From positions 6,324,001 to 6,388,000 of the forward strand of contig NZ_JBNDJK010000001.1 in assembly GCF_050434925.1 (NCBI RefSeq): a stretch of DNA of 64,000 bases. Direction: 5' to 3'. Source of the stretch: Inquilinus ginsengisoli_B. GTDB taxonomy: Bacteria; Pseudomonadota; Alphaproteobacteria; DSM-16000; Inquilinaceae. The translations under genes were made by a program, and so were the position numbers. The notes under the pieces are model-generated. The model was not told the origin of the DNA. It was given only the letters and a program-made list of their open reading frames with translations, and made no database searches. Of the stretch, positions 1 through 10,360 are shown in pieces; position 1 is the stretch's first letter, and the number at the start of each line of letters is the position of its first letter.

Positions 1-711
1 GAGCGGTCCGCCTTGCGGCGTCCCCTCCTCCGTCGGGCCGACGAGGCCGCCCTCCAGCACGCCCGCGGTCAGAAAGCCGCGGATCAGCTTCAGGAGGCAC
101 TTGTCGGCCACCCGCTTGGCCACCAGCCCCATCAGGATATCGTGGTTGACCCGATCGAAGAACTTCTCCACGTCGAGATCCACCACCACGCCGTAGCCGG
201 ACGCAATATCGGTCTGCGCCCGGGCCACCGCCTGATGCGCCGAGCGCCCCGGCCGGAAGCCGAAGCTGGCCTCGGAGAACGTCGGGTCCCAGTCCGCCTG
301 CAGCGCCTGCATCACCGCCTGCTGGATGAAGCGGTCGAGCACCGTCGGGATGCCGAGCGGCCTCACGCCACCCGACGCCTTCGGGATCTCCACCCGCCGC
401 ACCGGCTGCGGCTTGTAGGTGCCGTTGATCAGCTGAGCCCGGATCGCGGGCCAATGCCGCTTCAGGTGGGCCGGCAGATCGTCGACACCCATGCCGTCGA
501 CCCCCGCCGCACCCTTGTTGCGCCGCACTCGTGCCAGCGCCGTCTTCAGGTTCTCTCGGTCAAGGATGATCTCCATCGACGGTCCCGCGACCGCCGGGCG
601 TTCGAGGCTGGCTCTCGCCGCGCGAGCTTCGGTCGCCTGGGCCGCAAGGCTCGGGGCTTCACCCTCCGCCGAGGGGCCCAGGGTCAGCTTGCTCTGATCT
701 TTCTGCCGCAT
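1..711 (-). CDS. ltrA: Group II intron reverse transcriptase/maturase, N-terminal 237 codons
   Basis: This multifunctional intron-encoded protein helps the intron RNA splice and reverse-transcribes it into new DNA sites. Translation from the ATG at 711 gives an N-terminal extension, then the RT block with LGIPTVLDRFIQQAVMQ, SFGFRPGRSAHQAV, the catalytic-region motif VDLDVEKFFDRVNHD (from about residue 177, carrying the first metal-binding aspartate) and TPQGGPL at residues 231-237. The window ends exactly there, so the YADD motif, the X domain and any endonuclease domain cannot be seen. The reading frame is open from 711 to the edge. The gene sits inside the intron RNA, as expected for an ORF in domain IV. 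The family is clear; activity cannot be judged from half a protein. Confidence 0.92.
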   Translation of the reverse strand, partial: MRQKDQSKLTLGPSAEGEAPSLAAQATEARAARASLERPAVAGPSMEIILDRENLKTALARVRRNKGAAGVDGMGVDDLPAHLKRHWPAIRAQLINGTYKPQPVRRVEIPKASGGVRPLGIPTVLDRFIQQAVMQALQADWDPTFSEASFGFRPGRSAHQAVARAQTDIASGYGVVVDLDVEKFFDRVNHDILMGLVAKRVADKCLLKLIRGFLTAGVLEGGLVGPTEEGTPQGGPL

Positions 712-1124
712 GGCTCGCTCGAGATCGCCGCTCTACTGGCCTCTTCCACCGTTCGGGCCTTCGGCGGCAACCGCCGCCTACTATGCCCTCAGCTGACTTC
801 TGCGCCGCGGTCAGGCGGCCTTGCGGCCACCTCAGTCCCGAGGGACACGGCGCAGACCTCCCGAGGTAAGACCGACCGCCTTCACCGCACGCCCGCCGGA
901 TTTACCACCCCGGCCATTGATGGCCCTGGACTTCGCGATCAACGGCTCGCTCGTCCGGCCGGGTAGGCCTCATATCCGGTTCTTGTCCATCGGGCCGCGG
1001 CTTTGCTCCACGCTTCCTTCAGACCCCGCCTCGCGGCGACGCCCTTGCGCTTCGATAGTCCTTCACCGCCATCAGGCTGGACAGAAGACTTCCACCTCCA
1101 AGCTGTCAGTCATGCTCGGCACAC
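1..1124 (-). mobile_element. Group II intron, 5' part (3' end outside window)
   Basis: The element reads right to left. Its RNA begins near 1124 with GTGTGCC, which fits the GUGYG consensus for a group II intron 5' end. About 410 bases of structured, non-coding sequence follow (with stretches such as GAAGGACTATCGAAGCGCAA and CAAGGGCGTCGCCGCGAGG, which I recognise from bacterial group II intron RNAs), and then the maturase ORF begins at 711. Domains V/VI and the 3' splice site lie left of the window. The 5' boundary is inferred from the consensus alone; the exons were not compared with an empty site. The structural class was not assigned. Confidence 0.75.
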
Positions 1125-1132
1125 CGTAGAGG

Positions 1133-1154
1133 GGCGCGGCGAGCATGCCGCGCC
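1133..1154. repeat. Hairpin beside the intron 5' boundary
   Basis: Perfect 8-bp arms GGCGCGGC / GCCGCGCC flank a 6-base loop (GAGCAT). It lies 9 bp outside the inferred 5' splice site. Some bacterial group II introns insert next to terminator-like stem-loops, so this may be the target structure, but there is no T tract to make it a convincing terminator. Confidence 0.5.
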
Positions 1155-1173
1155 TCTTGTCCGCTTCGGTGAA

Positions 1174-1236
1174 GGGTTTCGGATGCCGGCCCGTCGAGAC
1201 CTATCCGCCGGCGCTGAGGGCCGGCGTCCGAAACCC
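1174..1236. repeat. Long imperfect inverted repeat
   Basis: Nineteen-base arms at 1174-1192 and 1218-1236 pair with one G-T wobble position (arm begins GGGTTTCGGATGCC) around a 25-base loop. It lies between the group II intron and the IS91-type region. It could be an end structure of a neighbouring element or an independent palindromic repeat. No coding sequence is credible in 1125-1509; the remaining 1237-1509 is GC-rich and probably the terminal region of the IS91-like element. Confidence 0.5.
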
Positions 1237-1509
1237 TCCCAGGAAGGACCCCGCGGGGGCCGGGTGGGGATCAGCGGTCTATGGGGATTTGATGGCGGCG
1301 GCGGGGTGCGTGAGGAATGCGCTGGCGGGTATCGATGGCGGCGGCACGACGATAGCGGTCGGGAGTTTGTCGTCGCGACGGCCGTCGGCGGGGTTGTCCT
1401 GGCATGATCGACGGCGTCGCCCGCGCCTTCGGAGGCGCCGGGGCGACAGCGATGCGACGGCGGAAGCAAGGTCCCCCGGCAGGCGGCTGGTGCGATGAGG
1501 CAGTGGGCG

Positions 1510-2784
1510 TCATGGCATCGCGGCCCTGCCCCCGGCTCGGGGCGATGGTGGGCCGCGGGGTGCGTTGCCGCGCCTGAAGCTCTCGACGATGATCATGCGG
1601 CCGCCGCAACAGGGGCATGGCGGGCGATGGTCGGCCGCGACGCCGGCGGCCATGTCCGCGTCGTCATGCTGGGTTGCCGGATCGATCGAGATCGGGGGCG
1701 CGGCGATCAGTTCTTTGGCCCGCGCGATGTTGGCCTTGCAGGTGGCGCTGGCGAGCAATCCGTAGTGACGGATGCGGTGGAACCCCTTGGGCAGAACATG
1801 GAGCAGGAAGCGCCTGATGAACTCGTCGGGCGCCAGCGTCATCGTGCGAAGCCGCTCCCGGCCGTTGCGGCGGTAATCCTTGTCGCGGAAGGTGACGCCG
1901 CGCTCGTCGAGGCCGACCAGGCGGCTGTTGGAGATGGCGACGCGGTGGGTGTAGCGGGCGAGATAGGCGAGCACCGCCTCGGGCCCGGCGAAGGGCGGCT
2001 TGGCGTAGACGAACCAGTTCTTCCTGCCGAGCGGCGCGAGGTGCGCGGCGAAGGCCTGCCGGTCACGCAAGCCATCGAGTTCGCCGAAGAACGCCAGCCG
2101 GCCGGTTGCATGGGCATCGGCGAGCCGCGACAGGAAGAGCCGCCGGAACAGGCGGGACAGGACGCGCACCGGCACCAGGAAGCCGGGTCTGCAAGCCACC
2201 CAGCGTGTGCCGTCGAGCGAGATCCCGCCGCCCGGGACGATCATGTGCAGATGCGGATGGTGGGTCATCGCCGAGCCCCAGGTGTGGAGCACGGCGGTGG
2301 CACCGATGCGGGCGCCGAGATGCTTGGGATCGGCCGCGATGGTGAGCAGCGTCTCGGCCGCCGCTTGGAACAGCAGGTCGTAGACCACCGCCTTGTTCTG
2401 GTAGGCGACCGGGGCGATCTCGGCCGGCAGGGTGAAGACCAGGTGGAAGTAGCCGACCGGCAGCAGATCGGCCTCGCGGGCGGCGAGCCAGTCCTTCGCC
2501 GCCGCGCCCTGGCACTTGGGACAATGGCGGTTGCGGCACGAGTTGTCGGCGATCCGGCTGTGGCCGCAATCCTCGCAGTGCTCGACATGACCGCCGAGGG
2601 CGGCCGAGCGGCAGCATTCGATGGCCGACATCACCTTGAGCTGGCCGAGGCTCACATGCCCGGCATTGGCTCGGCGCCAGGCGGCCGCATGGTGATGGAA
2701 GATGTCTGCGACCTCCAGCTTCGGGCGGCGCACCGCCGCCGGGCTAGGCTCCGGGTCTCGGCCTCCCTGCGGGCAGCGGCGCAA
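1510..2784 (-). CDS. IS91-family transposase
   Basis: A Y2-type (HUH-related) transposase that would move its element by a rolling-circle-like mechanism. The 424-residue product has an N-terminal zinc-finger block (cysteines near 57, 70, 73, 83, 88 and 91), the histidine cluster HHPHLHMIVPGGG near residues 175-187 that forms the metal site, the YLARYTHRVAISNSRL segment near residue 290 that should hold the catalytic tyrosine, and a C-terminal CPCC zinc motif. The annotated start may be a few codons long, because family similarity begins at about KLEVADIF. A shifted frame stays open past the stop at 1510 towards 1271, so a late frameshift is possible. The upstream neighbour is a broken tyrosine recombinase, a common companion of IS91-type transposases. 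Confidence 0.9.
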   Translation of the reverse strand: MRRCPQGGRDPEPSPAAVRRPKLEVADIFHHHAAAWRRANAGHVSLGQLKVMSAIECCRSAALGGHVEHCEDCGHSRIADNSCRNRHCPKCQGAAAKDWLAAREADLLPVGYFHLVFTLPAEIAPVAYQNKAVVYDLLFQAAAETLLTIAADPKHLGARIGATAVLHTWGSAMTHHPHLHMIVPGGGISLDGTRWVACRPGFLVPVRVLSRLFRRLFLSRLADAHATGRLAFFGELDGLRDRQAFAAHLAPLGRKNWFVYAKPPFAGPEAVLAYLARYTHRVAISNSRLVGLDERGVTFRDKDYRRNGRERLRTMTLAPDEFIRRFLLHVLPKGFHRIRHYGLLASATCKANIARAKELIAAPPISIDPATQHDDADMAAGVAADHRPPCPCCGGRMIIVESFRRGNAPRGPPSPRAGGRAAMP

Positions 2785-3056
2785 GCCGGTCGAGCGGGCT
2801 GGTCACGCTGCGGATCGTGGTGTTGGCGACGCGGGTGTAGAGGGCCGTGGTGTCGAGCTTGGCGTGGCCGAGCAGCACCCCCGCCTTCGCGGGGGCAGGC
2901 TCTGGATGACGCGGATGTCGGCGTCCTGTTCCAGCAGGTGGGTGGCGAAGCTGTGCCGCAGCGTGTGCGGCGACACCCGCTTCTTGATCCCGGCGACCTC
3001 GGCGGCGGCATGGACGGCACGGTTGAGCTGACGGGTCGACAGCGGCTCGACCGGGC
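2744..3056 (-). pseudogene. Tyrosine recombinase companion of the IS91 element, broken and truncated
   Basis: Read leftward from about 3056, the frame gives VEPLSTRQLNRAVHAAAEVA, then VSPHTLRHSFATHLLEQ and ADIRVIQ, the C-terminal catalytic domain of a phage-type integrase with its conserved HxLRH box. At 2901 the frame is broken by a 23-bp insert. On the far side the family pattern resumes at once in another frame as VLLGHAKLDTTALYTRV, ending at 2744. Removing bases 2879-2901 restores a continuous protein through GH and the catalytic tyrosine. The N-terminal half is missing because the sequence changes at about 3056 to IS66 sequence. The gene cannot make a working recombinase as it stands. 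Confidence 0.85.
2879..2901. repeat. REP-like palindromic insert (23 bp) inside the recombinase gene
   Basis: The segment contains the near-perfect hairpin CCCCCGC-CTTC-GCGGGGG at 2878-2895. It interrupts a conserved codon order (ATC CAG / GTG CTG CTC) exactly, so its ends can be set from the protein. GC-rich palindromes of this kind (CCCCGCCTTCGCGGGG cores) are widespread in alphaproteobacterial intergenic regions; finding one inside a coding region marks a relatively recent insertion. Confidence 0.8.
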
Positions 3057-3230
3057 CGCAACCCCGCTGCCATGTACACCATCATCGAGAGCGCCAAGAT
3101 GAACGACCTCGACGTCGAGGCCTACCTCGCCGACGTCATCGCCCGCATCGCCGATCATCCGATCAAACGGATCGACGACTTGCTGCCATGGAATTGGCGG
3201 CCTCTCCGCCAGCTCGACCAAGCCGCCTGA
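3057..3230 (+). pseudogene. IS66-family transposase (TnpC), C-terminal remnant
   Basis: The frame from about 3057 to the TGA at 3228 encodes 57 residues, including AMYTIIESAKMNDLDVEAYL, ADVIARIADHP and IDDLLPWNW. This is the conserved C-terminal tail of IS66-family transposases. The main catalytic part is gone, and the left end meets the truncated IS91-side recombinase on the opposite strand. It is a dead fragment left by a rearrangement. The IS66 right inverted repeat, if present, should lie in 3231-3264 but was not identified with certainty. Confidence 0.8.
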
Positions 3231-3599
3231 TCCGCGCGGCCATCAGCTCACGCGTACTCACGGCGTGATCCTGACGACGCACTTCGGACAGCCGTTCACA
3301 TCGAACGGGTTCGGCAACTGGATGGCCGACAAGATCGGCGCGTCCGGCGTGCCGGATCGCTGCGTCCTGCATGGCCTCCGGAAGGCGGCCGCGCGCCGGC
3401 TCGCCGAAGCCGGATGCAGCACGCTGGAGATCATGTCGATCACCGGCCACAAGTCGATCAAGGAGGTCGAACGCTACGTGGCCGCAGCCCGGCAGAAGCT
3501 CCTCGCCAAGGCCGCCGTGATCAAGATGACCGAGCATCTGGCGGGCAAGGAGTTACAAACCTCGCCGGCCAAATCTACAAACCCTCTTTTAAATCAACT

Positions 3600-3660
3600 T
3601 CTTAGTATAGGGGATGGTGAGCCGGGTGGGACTCGAACCCACGACCAGGGGCTTAAAAGG
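3600..3660. other. Probable island attachment site (att) at the tRNA-Lys 3' half
   Basis: The integrase C-terminus runs directly into the 3' end of tRNA-Lys, the standard geometry for tRNA-targeted integrative elements. One att copy should be the tRNA 3' part here, within about 3612-3660. The partner copy would lie left of the window and could not be compared, so the exact core is unknown. Confidence 0.5.
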
Positions 3661-3690
3661 CCTCTGCTCTACCGACTGAGCTACCGGCTC
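3615..3690 (-). tRNA. tRNA-Lys (anticodon TTT)
   Basis: The 76-base gene on the minus strand starts GAGCCGG (acceptor), has the D arm GCTCAGTCGGTAGAGC, an anticodon loop CTTTTAA (TTT, lysine), the T arm with GGTTCGAGTCC, and an encoded CCA. The anticodon stem GAGGC/GCCCC contains one A-C mismatch at the second pair. The integrase fragment points at its 3' end, so this is the likely integration site of the island to the left. Confidence 0.95.
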
Positions 3691-3846
3691 ACACTGCCGG
3701 CCCGGGTGTCCCCAGGCGAGCGGGCCGCACATTAGGGAGGCACCGCCCGACGGTCAACACCTGCGACCCGCAAAGTGTGAGCTGCGTTACAGTCCGCATG
3801 CCGCCCCGGCCTCATCATTCCCCTCAGCCGGACACGGGGGAAGGAC

Positions 3847-4233
3847 ATGCTTGGCGAAAGACGACTGCTCGGCGCGGCGGTCGCCGCGCTGCTGCTGGTG
3901 GCCTGCACTCAGAAGCCTGTGCCAAAGCCTCCCATCGAGGTCCTGGAGGCCCTGATCATGGCGCCGATAGGCCTCTGCATGCACCAGTTGGTGGTGCAAG
4001 TCACTGCAGACCGCCCGTCGCCCGCGCGTCGGTTGGCGGAGTGCACGACGCATGCGAACCGGGCCCTGGACATCCTGGCGGTCCGTTGCAGGGCGCTGCC
4101 TCCCGTCGCTGAACCGCCGGAGGACGGCATGATCTCCGCAGGGCAGCCGGGAGACCCCGCCCCGGACGAACTGCTGGTGCACCTTTGCGTCATACTGCCC
4201 TGGCAGGACCGGTCGGCCTTGGCCCGCCCCTAA
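3847..4233 (+). CDS. Small predicted lipoprotein of unknown function
   Basis: The 128-residue product opens with MLGERRLLGAAVAALLLVAC, a signal peptide with a lipobox (LVAC) whose cysteine at about residue 20 would be lipidated, so it should be anchored in a membrane of the cell envelope. The mature part has four cysteines and no domain I recognise. A good Shine-Dalgarno (GGGGGAAGGAC) precedes the ATG at 3847. It converges on coaD and the two stop regions overlap by four bases. The opposite-strand reading has no RBS or recognisable motif, so I prefer this frame. Confidence 0.65.
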   Translation: MLGERRLLGAAVAALLLVACTQKPVPKPPIEVLEALIMAPIGLCMHQLVVQVTADRPSPARRLAECTTHANRALDILAVRCRALPPVAEPPEDGMISAGQPGDPAPDELLVHLCVILPWQDRSALARP

Positions 4234-4748
4234 TCCGCCACCATCCCCTTGCGGGCGAACTGCTCGTTCAGGCGCTTGGCCACCAGCGGGCTGACGAAGG
4301 GGGCGATGTCGCCGCCCAGCCGGCCGATCTCCTTGACAAAGCGCGAGGAGATGAACTGGTAGCGGTCCGACGCCATCAGGAACACCGTCTCGATCACCGG
4401 ATTGATCTTGGCGTTCATGCCGGCCATCTGGAATTCGTATTCGAAATCCGAGACGGCGCGCAGGCCGCGCACCACCGTGGTGGCGCCGACCGAGGCGGCG
4501 AAGTGCATCAGCAGCACGTCGAAGGAGCGGACCTCGATCGAGATGCCCTGGGCCACCAGGGGCGCGACGTCGGCCCGCACCAGCTCCACCCGCTCATCGG
4601 TCGAGAACAGCGGGCCCTTGCCGTCATTGCGGGCCACGGCGACGACCAGATGGTCGACGATCCGCGTCGCCCGCTGGATGATGTCCATATGTCCTTTGGT
4701 GATGGGATCGAAGGTGCCGGGATAGACCCCGATACGGCCCTTGGACAT
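4230..4748 (-). CDS. coaD: Phosphopantetheine adenylyltransferase
   Basis: Transfers AMP from ATP to 4'-phosphopantetheine to make dephospho-CoA, the penultimate step of coenzyme A synthesis in the cytoplasm. The 172-residue protein has the usual bacterial length. It carries the nucleotidyltransferase signature GTFDPITKGH at residues 11-20 (a TxGH motif), the VVRGLRAVSDFEYEFQMA stretch, and the ISSRFVKEI ATP-binding motif towards the C-terminus. It lies 14 bp downstream of gyrA on the same strand and is probably transcribed with it, an order seen in other alphaproteobacteria. Confidence 0.97.
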   Translation of the reverse strand: MSKGRIGVYPGTFDPITKGHMDIIQRATRIVDHLVVAVARNDGKGPLFSTDERVELVRADVAPLVAQGISIEVRSFDVLLMHFAASVGATTVVRGLRAVSDFEYEFQMAGMNAKINPVIETVFLMASDRYQFISSRFVKEIGRLGGDIAPFVSPLVAKRLNEQFARKGMVAD

Positions 4749-4762
4749 CCGTGCGGCTTTCC

Positions 4763-7540
<2,778 letters not shown>

Positions 7541-7558
7541 GGCACTGTCCGGACTGAC

Positions 7559-7590
7559 AAAAGGACGCGCCCGGTCAGCCTGCCGGGCGC
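7559..7590 (-). terminator. Intrinsic terminator of the MATE gene
   Basis: On the minus strand, a perfect 8-bp stem (GCGCCCGG / CCGGGCGC, 7567-7590) with an 8-base loop is followed by GTCCTTTT. It lies about 50 bp past the MATE stop codon and just before gyrA, so it should separate the two transcripts. Confidence 0.7.
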
Positions 7591-7641
7591 GGCGACGCTA
7601 GCACGTTTCCGCACCTGCGAACAATCGCGCCCGAGCAGTCC

Positions 7642-9039
7642 TCAGGCGGTCGCGCCGGCCGCCGCCGAAGCCCGGGCGTCGCCGCGCGCCAGCAGGTGGA
7701 AACGGCCGGCCAGGAGCCCGACGGAGACCACGCTGGCGATCAGGATCGCCTCGAACAGCCCGACCGCGCCGCGGTCGAGATGGACGCCCAGGAACCAGCC
7801 CAGCGGCGTCATCACCACGACGTAGGAGATGGTGTGCAGCAGCGTCGGCACCACCACGTCGCCGCGGCCGCGCAGCGCGTTTGCCACCACCACCTGGCCG
7901 CCATCGACGATCAGGATGAAGGTCGAGACCACGACCACCGGCACCACCAGCGGGATCAGCTCCGGATCGCTGGTATAGGCCTCGGCGATCGGCCGGGCGA
8001 AGATCCACAACACGGCCCCGAAGGCCACCATGACGACGCTGTTGACGCCGAGCCCGACCCAGCCGGCCAGCACCATGTCCTTCAGGTCGCGCCGGCCATG
8101 GGCGACGCCGACCCTGACCGCGGTGGCGGAGGCGAGGCCGAGCGCCACCATGAAGATCAGCGCGATCAGGTTGAGGCCGACCGAGAACGCGGCCAGCGGC
8201 AGAGTGCCGAGCAGCCCGGCATAGAAGGTGAGCGCGGTGAAGGCACCCGATTCGATGAAGATGCTGAGGCCGCCGCCATAGCCGAGCTGGCGCTGCTTGG
8301 TCCAGTCGCGCCAGCGCCATCCCTGCCAGCGGCGGATGCCGAAGGTCTCACGGTCGCGCATCCACCAGACATAGGCGACCAGGCTGGCCGCCAGGAACAC
8401 GCGCGAGGCGGTGCTGGCCCAAGCCGCGCCTATCGCCCCGAGCTCCGGGAACCCGGCGGCGCCGAACACCAGCAGCCAGTTGACCAGCGCGTTCAGGAGG
8501 TTGGCGACGATCATCGCGATCATGCCCGGCACCGGCCGCTTCAGCCCTTCCAGGAAGAAGGCGGTGACGGTGTAGATCACCGCCGCCGGCATGCCCCAGC
8601 CGAGCACGATGGCGATGTCGGCGCCGGCCTTCGACAGCTCCGGCGCCTGCCCGGTCAGGAGCAGCAGCGGCTCGATGAAATGGCACAGCACGGCCAGCAC
8701 CAGGCCGATGGCGCCGCCATAGATCAGCGCCCGGTGCCAGACCGCGCCGCATTGATCGGGCCGGCCGCGGCCGAGAGAATTGGCGGACATCACCAGCGTG
8801 CCGATGACGAGGCCGGTGGAGGTGCCGATCATGCTGCCGATCGGGGCGTTGGCGATCGACAGATGCGCCAGGTCGGCACTGCCGTAGCGGCCGACGAACA
8901 GCGTGTCGACCAGCGCCATCAGGATCAGCCCGGCACGCGCGACAATCACCGGCAGCGCCAGGCGCAGCAGCTCATAGATATGTCGCCGGACCCGGGCGCG
9001 CATCCAGCTTTCGCCCGGCCGGATCGGAACCTGGTACAT
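7642..9039 (-). CDS. MATE-family multidrug efflux transporter
   Basis: An inner-membrane antiporter of the multidrug and toxic compound extrusion family, using an H+ or Na+ gradient. The 465-residue product has about twelve hydrophobic segments in two similar halves, typical for the family. The N-terminal segment LALPVIVARAGLILMALVDT is the familiar MATE opening, and GLVIGTLVMSANSLGRG follows in the first half. I chose the ATG at 9039 because AAGGGAGAGG sits seven bases upstream; a start at 9066 lacks a good RBS. The substrate is not predictable. Neighbours (gyrA, a LysE exporter) give no clue. Confidence 0.88.
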   Translation of the reverse strand: MYQVPIRPGESWMRARVRRHIYELLRLALPVIVARAGLILMALVDTLFVGRYGSADLAHLSIANAPIGSMIGTSTGLVIGTLVMSANSLGRGRPDQCGAVWHRALIYGGAIGLVLAVLCHFIEPLLLLTGQAPELSKAGADIAIVLGWGMPAAVIYTVTAFFLEGLKRPVPGMIAMIVANLLNALVNWLLVFGAAGFPELGAIGAAWASTASRVFLAASLVAYVWWMRDRETFGIRRWQGWRWRDWTKQRQLGYGGGLSIFIESGAFTALTFYAGLLGTLPLAAFSVGLNLIALIFMVALGLASATAVRVGVAHGRRDLKDMVLAGWVGLGVNSVVMVAFGAVLWIFARPIAEAYTSDPELIPLVVPVVVVSTFILIVDGGQVVVANALRGRGDVVVPTLLHTISYVVVMTPLGWFLGVHLDRGAVGLFEAILIASVVSVGLLAGRFHLLARGDARASAAAGATA

Positions 9040-9190
9040 CGCGGCGCCTCTCCCTTGGAGCGGCACCCTAGCAGCAGCGCTGCCCCGGGATCAGCCGTTC
9101 AAACGCCAGATCTGCCATGCGACCACCGTCGCGTAGGCCAGCCAAAGGACATAAGCTATCCTGGCCCTCGCCGACCGACGGAGCCGCGCC

Positions 9191-9790
9191 ATGATCACCG
9201 CCCTCGCCCTGTTCGCCGTGCCCGTTGCCCTCGCCGCCCTGATCCCCGGGCCGGCCCAGACGGCGCTGGTGGCCCGGGTGCTGTCGCGCGGCGCCGGCGA
9301 GGCTCTGCCCTTCGTGCTCGGCATGGTCGCCGGCAACGCGCTGTGGCTGGCCGCCGCGGTGTTCGGCCTGTCGGCGCTGGCCCTGGCCTATGAGCCGGTC
9401 TTCGTCGCGGTGAAATGGGCCGGCATCGCTTATCTCGCGGTGCTGGCCTGGAAGCTGTGGCGCGCCCCGGCAGCAGAGCCGGATGCGGTGCCACGCCGGA
9501 CCGGCGGCTTCCTGGGCGGGGCGGCGCTGACCCTCGGCAACCCGAAGGCGGTGGTATTCTTCGGCGCCGTGCTGCCGCAGGTGCTGGATCTGACCACGCT
9601 GGACGCAGCCGGCATCGCGGCGGTGTTCACGGTGCAGGTCGGCATCGACCTCGCGGTCCAGTCGGCCTATGTGCTGGGGGCCGCGCGCGCCCGCCGCTTC
9701 TTCCGGTCGCCGCGCCGGCTGCGCCTGGCCAACCGCTCCGCCGCCGCGATGATGGCGGGATCGGCCGCGCTGATCGCCAGCCGGGGCTGA
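9191..9790 (+). CDS. LysE/RhtB-family amino-acid exporter
   Basis: A 199-residue inner-membrane protein with about six hydrophobic segments. It has the family's opening features: a P-G-P motif in LAALIPGPAQTALV, GMVAGNALW, and LTLGNPKAVVFFGAVLPQ in the middle, which is the conserved NPK region of LysE/RhtB translocators. Members export amino acids or related metabolites; the substrate here is unknown. The ATG at 9191 has ACGGAG upstream. It diverges from the MATE gene. Confidence 0.85.
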   Translation: MITALALFAVPVALAALIPGPAQTALVARVLSRGAGEALPFVLGMVAGNALWLAAAVFGLSALALAYEPVFVAVKWAGIAYLAVLAWKLWRAPAAEPDAVPRRTGGFLGGAALTLGNPKAVVFFGAVLPQVLDLTTLDAAGIAAVFTVQVGIDLAVQSAYVLGAARARRFFRSPRRLRLANRSAAAMMAGSAALIASRG

Positions 9791-9852
9791 TCCAGACCGG
9801 CACCGGCGCGCCGGGCGAAAATCGGACCCTCGAATACGCTGCTCGGTCATCT

Positions 9853-9876
9853 CTCCTGACAGGATGATGTCAGGAG
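9853..9876. repeat. Perfect 9-bp inverted repeat
   Basis: CTCCTGACA and TGTCAGGAG flank the six bases GGATGA, 63 bp past the LysE-family stop. No T run follows on either strand, so it may be a protein-binding site or an RNA stem rather than a simple terminator. Confidence 0.4.
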
Positions 9877-9934
9877 GGGTGGCGTAATCTCCCATCATCG
9901 CCTCGGGGTCGCCGGGGCCGAGATGGAGGATCCG

Positions 9935-10120
9935 ATGGCCGTTCTGACGGAGGTGGTGATGTACCGGGCCCGGCCCGGCACCGCGGCCGAGACCGTGGTC
10001 ACGGTGTCCGACGCCAGCGGCCCGGTGATCATCGGACGATACGGCATCGACACGGTCCCGCCGCCGGCGCCGAAGGCCGCCGCCTGCCCGCTTTCCATGG
10101 CTTCCAGGAGATCGTCATGA
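9935..10120 (+). CDS. Small hypothetical protein (61 aa)
   Basis: The start at 9935 has a good RBS (GATGGAGG, six bases upstream) and the stop overlaps the next ATG in an ATGA arrangement, suggesting translational coupling. The N-terminus MAVLTEVVMYRARPGTAAET looks like the beginning of a small antibiotic-biosynthesis-monooxygenase or EthD-like fold, but the C-terminal part is short and low in complexity. No function is assigned. It may be a degraded or very short gene. Confidence 0.45.
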   Translation: MAVLTEVVMYRARPGTAAETVVTVSDASGPVIIGRYGIDTVPPPAPKAAACPLSMASRRSS

Positions 10121-10353
10121 GCACCCATGCCCTGCGCCTGCCGCTGCGTCAGCGTCCCGCCGGCCTGCTGGAGCGGATCTGGCGCCGCCTCGCAGCCGGT
10201 TCGACGCGAGCAGTCGCGCGGCCGAACCGGCTGCGGCTGGAGACGCTGAGCGACTCCAGCCGCAGCGACCTCGGCCTGCCGCTGGACACGGATTTCGACG
10301 CCGCGATCACCCGCATCGGCCTGATGGCCGTGGCCGGACGGACCCTGCTGTGA
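10117..10353 (+). CDS. Small basic protein, DUF1127-like
   Basis: A 78-residue, arginine-rich protein with a strong RBS (AGGAGA, five bases before the ATG at 10117). The segment LLERIWRRLAAG, followed later by ETLSDSSRSDLGL, resembles DUF1127/YjiS-type small proteins, in which a basic helix precedes an L-x-D-x-x-x-x-D-I/L-G motif. These are common in alphaproteobacteria and some act in RNA or phosphate-related regulation. The match is by eye and partial. It is translationally coupled to the ORF before it. Confidence 0.55.
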   Translation: MSTHALRLPLRQRPAGLLERIWRRLAAGSTRAVARPNRLRLETLSDSSRSDLGLPLDTDFDAAITRIGLMAVAGRTLL

Positions 10354-10360
10354 TCCGACG

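Larger units (their letters stand above)
3265..3735 (+). pseudogene. int: Phage-type tyrosine integrase, C-terminal fragment, next to tRNA-Lys
   Basis: The product begins inside the catalytic domain and shows HGLRKAAARRLAEAG, then TGHKSIKEVERYV with the catalytic tyrosine, so the C-terminal R-H/K-R-Y residues are present. The N-terminal arm-binding and core-binding domains are absent; the sequence upstream is the IS66 remnant. The genuine protein probably ends near residue 110. The rest, including GEPGGTRTHDQGLKRPLL, is the antisense of tRNA-Lys read in frame. This is the arrangement of an island integrase facing its attachment site, and it marks the right end of an element lying to the left. 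The start codon (GTG at 3265) is arbitrary. Confidence 0.85.

Noticed and set aside
13..966. 317-aa plus-strand ORF
   Set aside because: It is the shadow of the group II maturase and intron RNA on the other strand; its composition is arginine/proline-rich with no motif.
1495..3102. 535-aa plus-strand ORF over the IS91 region
   Set aside because: It is antisense of the transposase and the broken recombinase, which carry the family motifs.
3600..3735. Peptide GEPGGTRTHDQGLKRPLL as a conserved protein tail
   Set aside because: It is the antisense of tRNA-Lys, a well-known false conserved peptide in databases.
9068..9898. 276-aa minus-strand ORF opposite the LysE gene
   Set aside because: No motif, poor composition and it covers a clear LysE-family gene with an RBS.
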